The notes under the pieces: generated by a model
The model's database searches: none
The model's input: only the letters and a program-made list of their open reading frames with translations
Told to the model about the DNA's origin: nothing
Source: Alphaproteobacteria bacterium UBA7691
Lineage (GTDB): Bacteria; Pseudomonadota; Alphaproteobacteria; Ferrovibrionales; Ferrovibrionaceae
DNA length: 13,910 bases
Assembly: GCA_002482765.1 (NCBI GenBank)
Contig: DLGP01000083.1
Coordinates: forward strand, 1 to 13,910
Reading direction: 5' to 3'
Made by a program: the position numbers and the translations under genes
Shown here: positions 12,978 through 13,910 of the stretch, in pieces
Layout: every line of letters starts with the position of its first letter
How positions within the stretch are numbered: the first letter of the stretch is position 1

Positions 12978-13910
12978 TCACTGCGCTTGGTTGAACAGGT
13001 CGTCGGCTGCCTGGCGCGCGGCTGCGGCATCCGCCGGGTTGGCACCGCGCAGGAAGGCGCGGCGCTGCTGCTGCGAAGATGAGCGCAACGTGGCGTAATA
13101 ATCCAGCGAGCCGGCGCGTAATTCGTCCAGCGGCTTCAACAACTCCTCGCGCCGCACCAGCACCTTGGCGCCGGTCAGCGCCAGGTTGGCATTGTCGTTC
13201 AGGATATAGACCAGCGGATCGGCCAGATTGTCCACGCCATTGCCCACCGCATCGCGCAGATTGGCCGGGCCGAGCAGGGGCAGCATCAGGAACGGGCCTT
13301 CGCCAATGCCATAGCTGTGCAGGGTCTGGCCAAAATCCGCCGGCTTGCCTTTCCAGTCGAGCAGGTCATCGGCGGCATCCCACAGGCCCAGCACGCCAAC
13401 GGTGCTGTTCACGGCAAAGCGGCCAACCGTGGTGGCGGCATCGCCGAGATTGCCTTGCAGTGTGTGATTGAGCAGCACAGCCGGGGATTTCAGATTGGTG
13501 AAGGCACTGCGCAGGCCACCCTTCACCACATCCGGCGTGAAGCTGTAAAGCCAGGCGATGGGGCGCAGCAAAAAGGTATCCACCACCTCGTTGAAGGCAA
13601 AAAACGCCCGGTTCACCGGCTCGATCGGGTCCCAGATTTCGCTGCTGCCGGCAGTGCCGGCGCCTATTGCCTGGGGCATGGCCTGGCTGTAGCTGGCCTG
13701 GGCGAGACCGGCCTGAGCGAAACTGGTCTGGGCGAAACTGGCTGCCGGCATGGAACTGGCGCTTTGCGAGCCGCCATAGCGCGCCAGATAGGGGCTGTCA
13801 TACCATTGCCCGGGCCGCCCGGCGGTGGGGCCGGCAACATATTGCGTCGGGCGGATCGGCGGCGAGGCTGGCGGCGGGCTGGCGCTCTGATACCAGGCAT
13901 TGGGCAGGGC
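12978..13910 (-). CDS. mlaA: MlaA (VacJ) family outer-membrane lipoprotein, 5' end cut by window edge
   Basis: MlaA extracts misplaced phospholipids from the outer leaflet of the outer membrane and passes them to MlaC, keeping lipid asymmetry. The MlaA domain starts near 13640 with WDPIEPVNRAFFAFNE and continues through RPIAWLYSFTPDVVKGGL, NLKSPAVLLNHTLQGN, VGRFAVNSTVG, FGQTLHSYGIGEGPFLMLPL and GPANLRDAVG. The visible 310 codons stay open to the window edge, so the ATG at 13751 is probably internal. No signal peptide or lipobox is in view and must lie to the right. Before the domain come about 90 residues rich in Pro, Gln, Tyr, Ser and Ala, including four pentapeptide repeats. This is a longer linker than the standard protein carries. 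It heads the minus-strand run in this window and is probably co-transcribed with the gamma-carbonic-anhydrase-like gene. Confidence 0.93.
   Translation of the reverse strand, partial: ALPNAWYQSASPPPASPPIRPTQYVAGPTAGRPGQWYDSPYLARYGGSQSASSMPAASFAQTSFAQAGLAQASYSQAMPQAIGAGTAGSSEIWDPIEPVNRAFFAFNEVVDTFLLRPIAWLYSFTPDVVKGGLRSAFTNLKSPAVLLNHTLQGNLGDAATTVGRFAVNSTVGVLGLWDAADDLLDWKGKPADFGQTLHSYGIGEGPFLMLPLLGPANLRDAVGNGVDNLADPLVYILNDNANLALTGAKVLVRREELLKPLDELRAGSLDYYATLRSSSQQQRRAFLRGANPADAAAARQAADDLFNQAQ
13683..13742 (-). repeat. Four 15-bp tandem repeats inside mlaA
   Basis: Four adjacent 15-bp units (13728-13742, 13713-13727, 13698-13712, 13683-13697) encode ASFAQ, TSFAQ, AGLAQ and ASYSQ, followed by AMPQ. 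The first three differ by only a few bases and the fourth is more diverged. The unit length keeps the frame, so copy number could change without breaking the gene. Confidence 0.85.

Noticed and set aside
12950..13045. Longer start for the gamma-carbonic-anhydrase-like protein
   Set aside because: It would overlap the end of mlaA by 68 bases and add residues with no family match, while the ATG at 12949 has a good ribosome binding site.

Overview
The window is GC-rich and almost fully coding. Its gene types (DenD, an ArgE of the class common in alphaproteobacteria, an ECF sigma/anti-sigma/metal-sensor trio, MlaA) suggest a free-living Gram-negative alphaproteobacterium, possibly Rhodospirillales-like. 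That placement is inference from protein resemblance; there is no rRNA or other marker. I count 15 protein genes, two of them cut by the window edges. I see no tRNA, rRNA, IS element, CRISPR array or phage gene.

Layout. 1-753 (+) is the 3' end of rfbA (dTDP-sugar synthesis), which overlaps the end of a convergent MFS transporter gene by 11 bp. The transporter forms a tight minus-strand pair with a membrane-anchored class III nucleotide cyclase (743-3078). Upstream of the cyclase lies typA/bipA (3225-5048, minus), closed by an intrinsic terminator and preceded by a reasonable sigma70-type promoter. An AT-rich divergent region with two palindromes separates typA from a plus-strand higB-higA toxin-antitoxin pair (5259-5880). 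A second plus-strand pair follows: an enoyl-CoA hydratase/isomerase-fold protein lacking both usual catalytic glutamates, then a beta-lactamase-fold serine hydrolase (5950-8152).

From 8182 to the right edge everything lies on the minus strand. In order of transcription these are mlaA (cut by the edge), a gamma-carbonic-anhydrase-like protein, an ECF sigma factor, a membrane anti-sigma candidate, a periplasmic metal-sensor-like protein, denD (D-erythronate dehydrogenase), argE, and a probable small RNA (about 8178-8298). The small RNA has its own promoter-like boxes, three hairpins and a terminator.

How the genes work together. The sigma, anti-sigma and sensor genes are coupled (ATGA overlap, then a 5-nt gap) and look like one envelope or metal stress-signalling cassette. 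They sit beside mlaA, which maintains outer-membrane lipid asymmetry. denD and argE are 23 nt apart, and denD begins inside a perfect 12-bp inverted repeat that contains its ribosome binding site and start codon. The cyclase-transporter pair could link a cyclic nucleotide signal to transport, but no sequence here shows the substrate. The points most worth a second look are the small RNA, the denD inverted repeat, the cyclase with altered catalytic residues, and the sigma/anti-sigma/sensor cassette.
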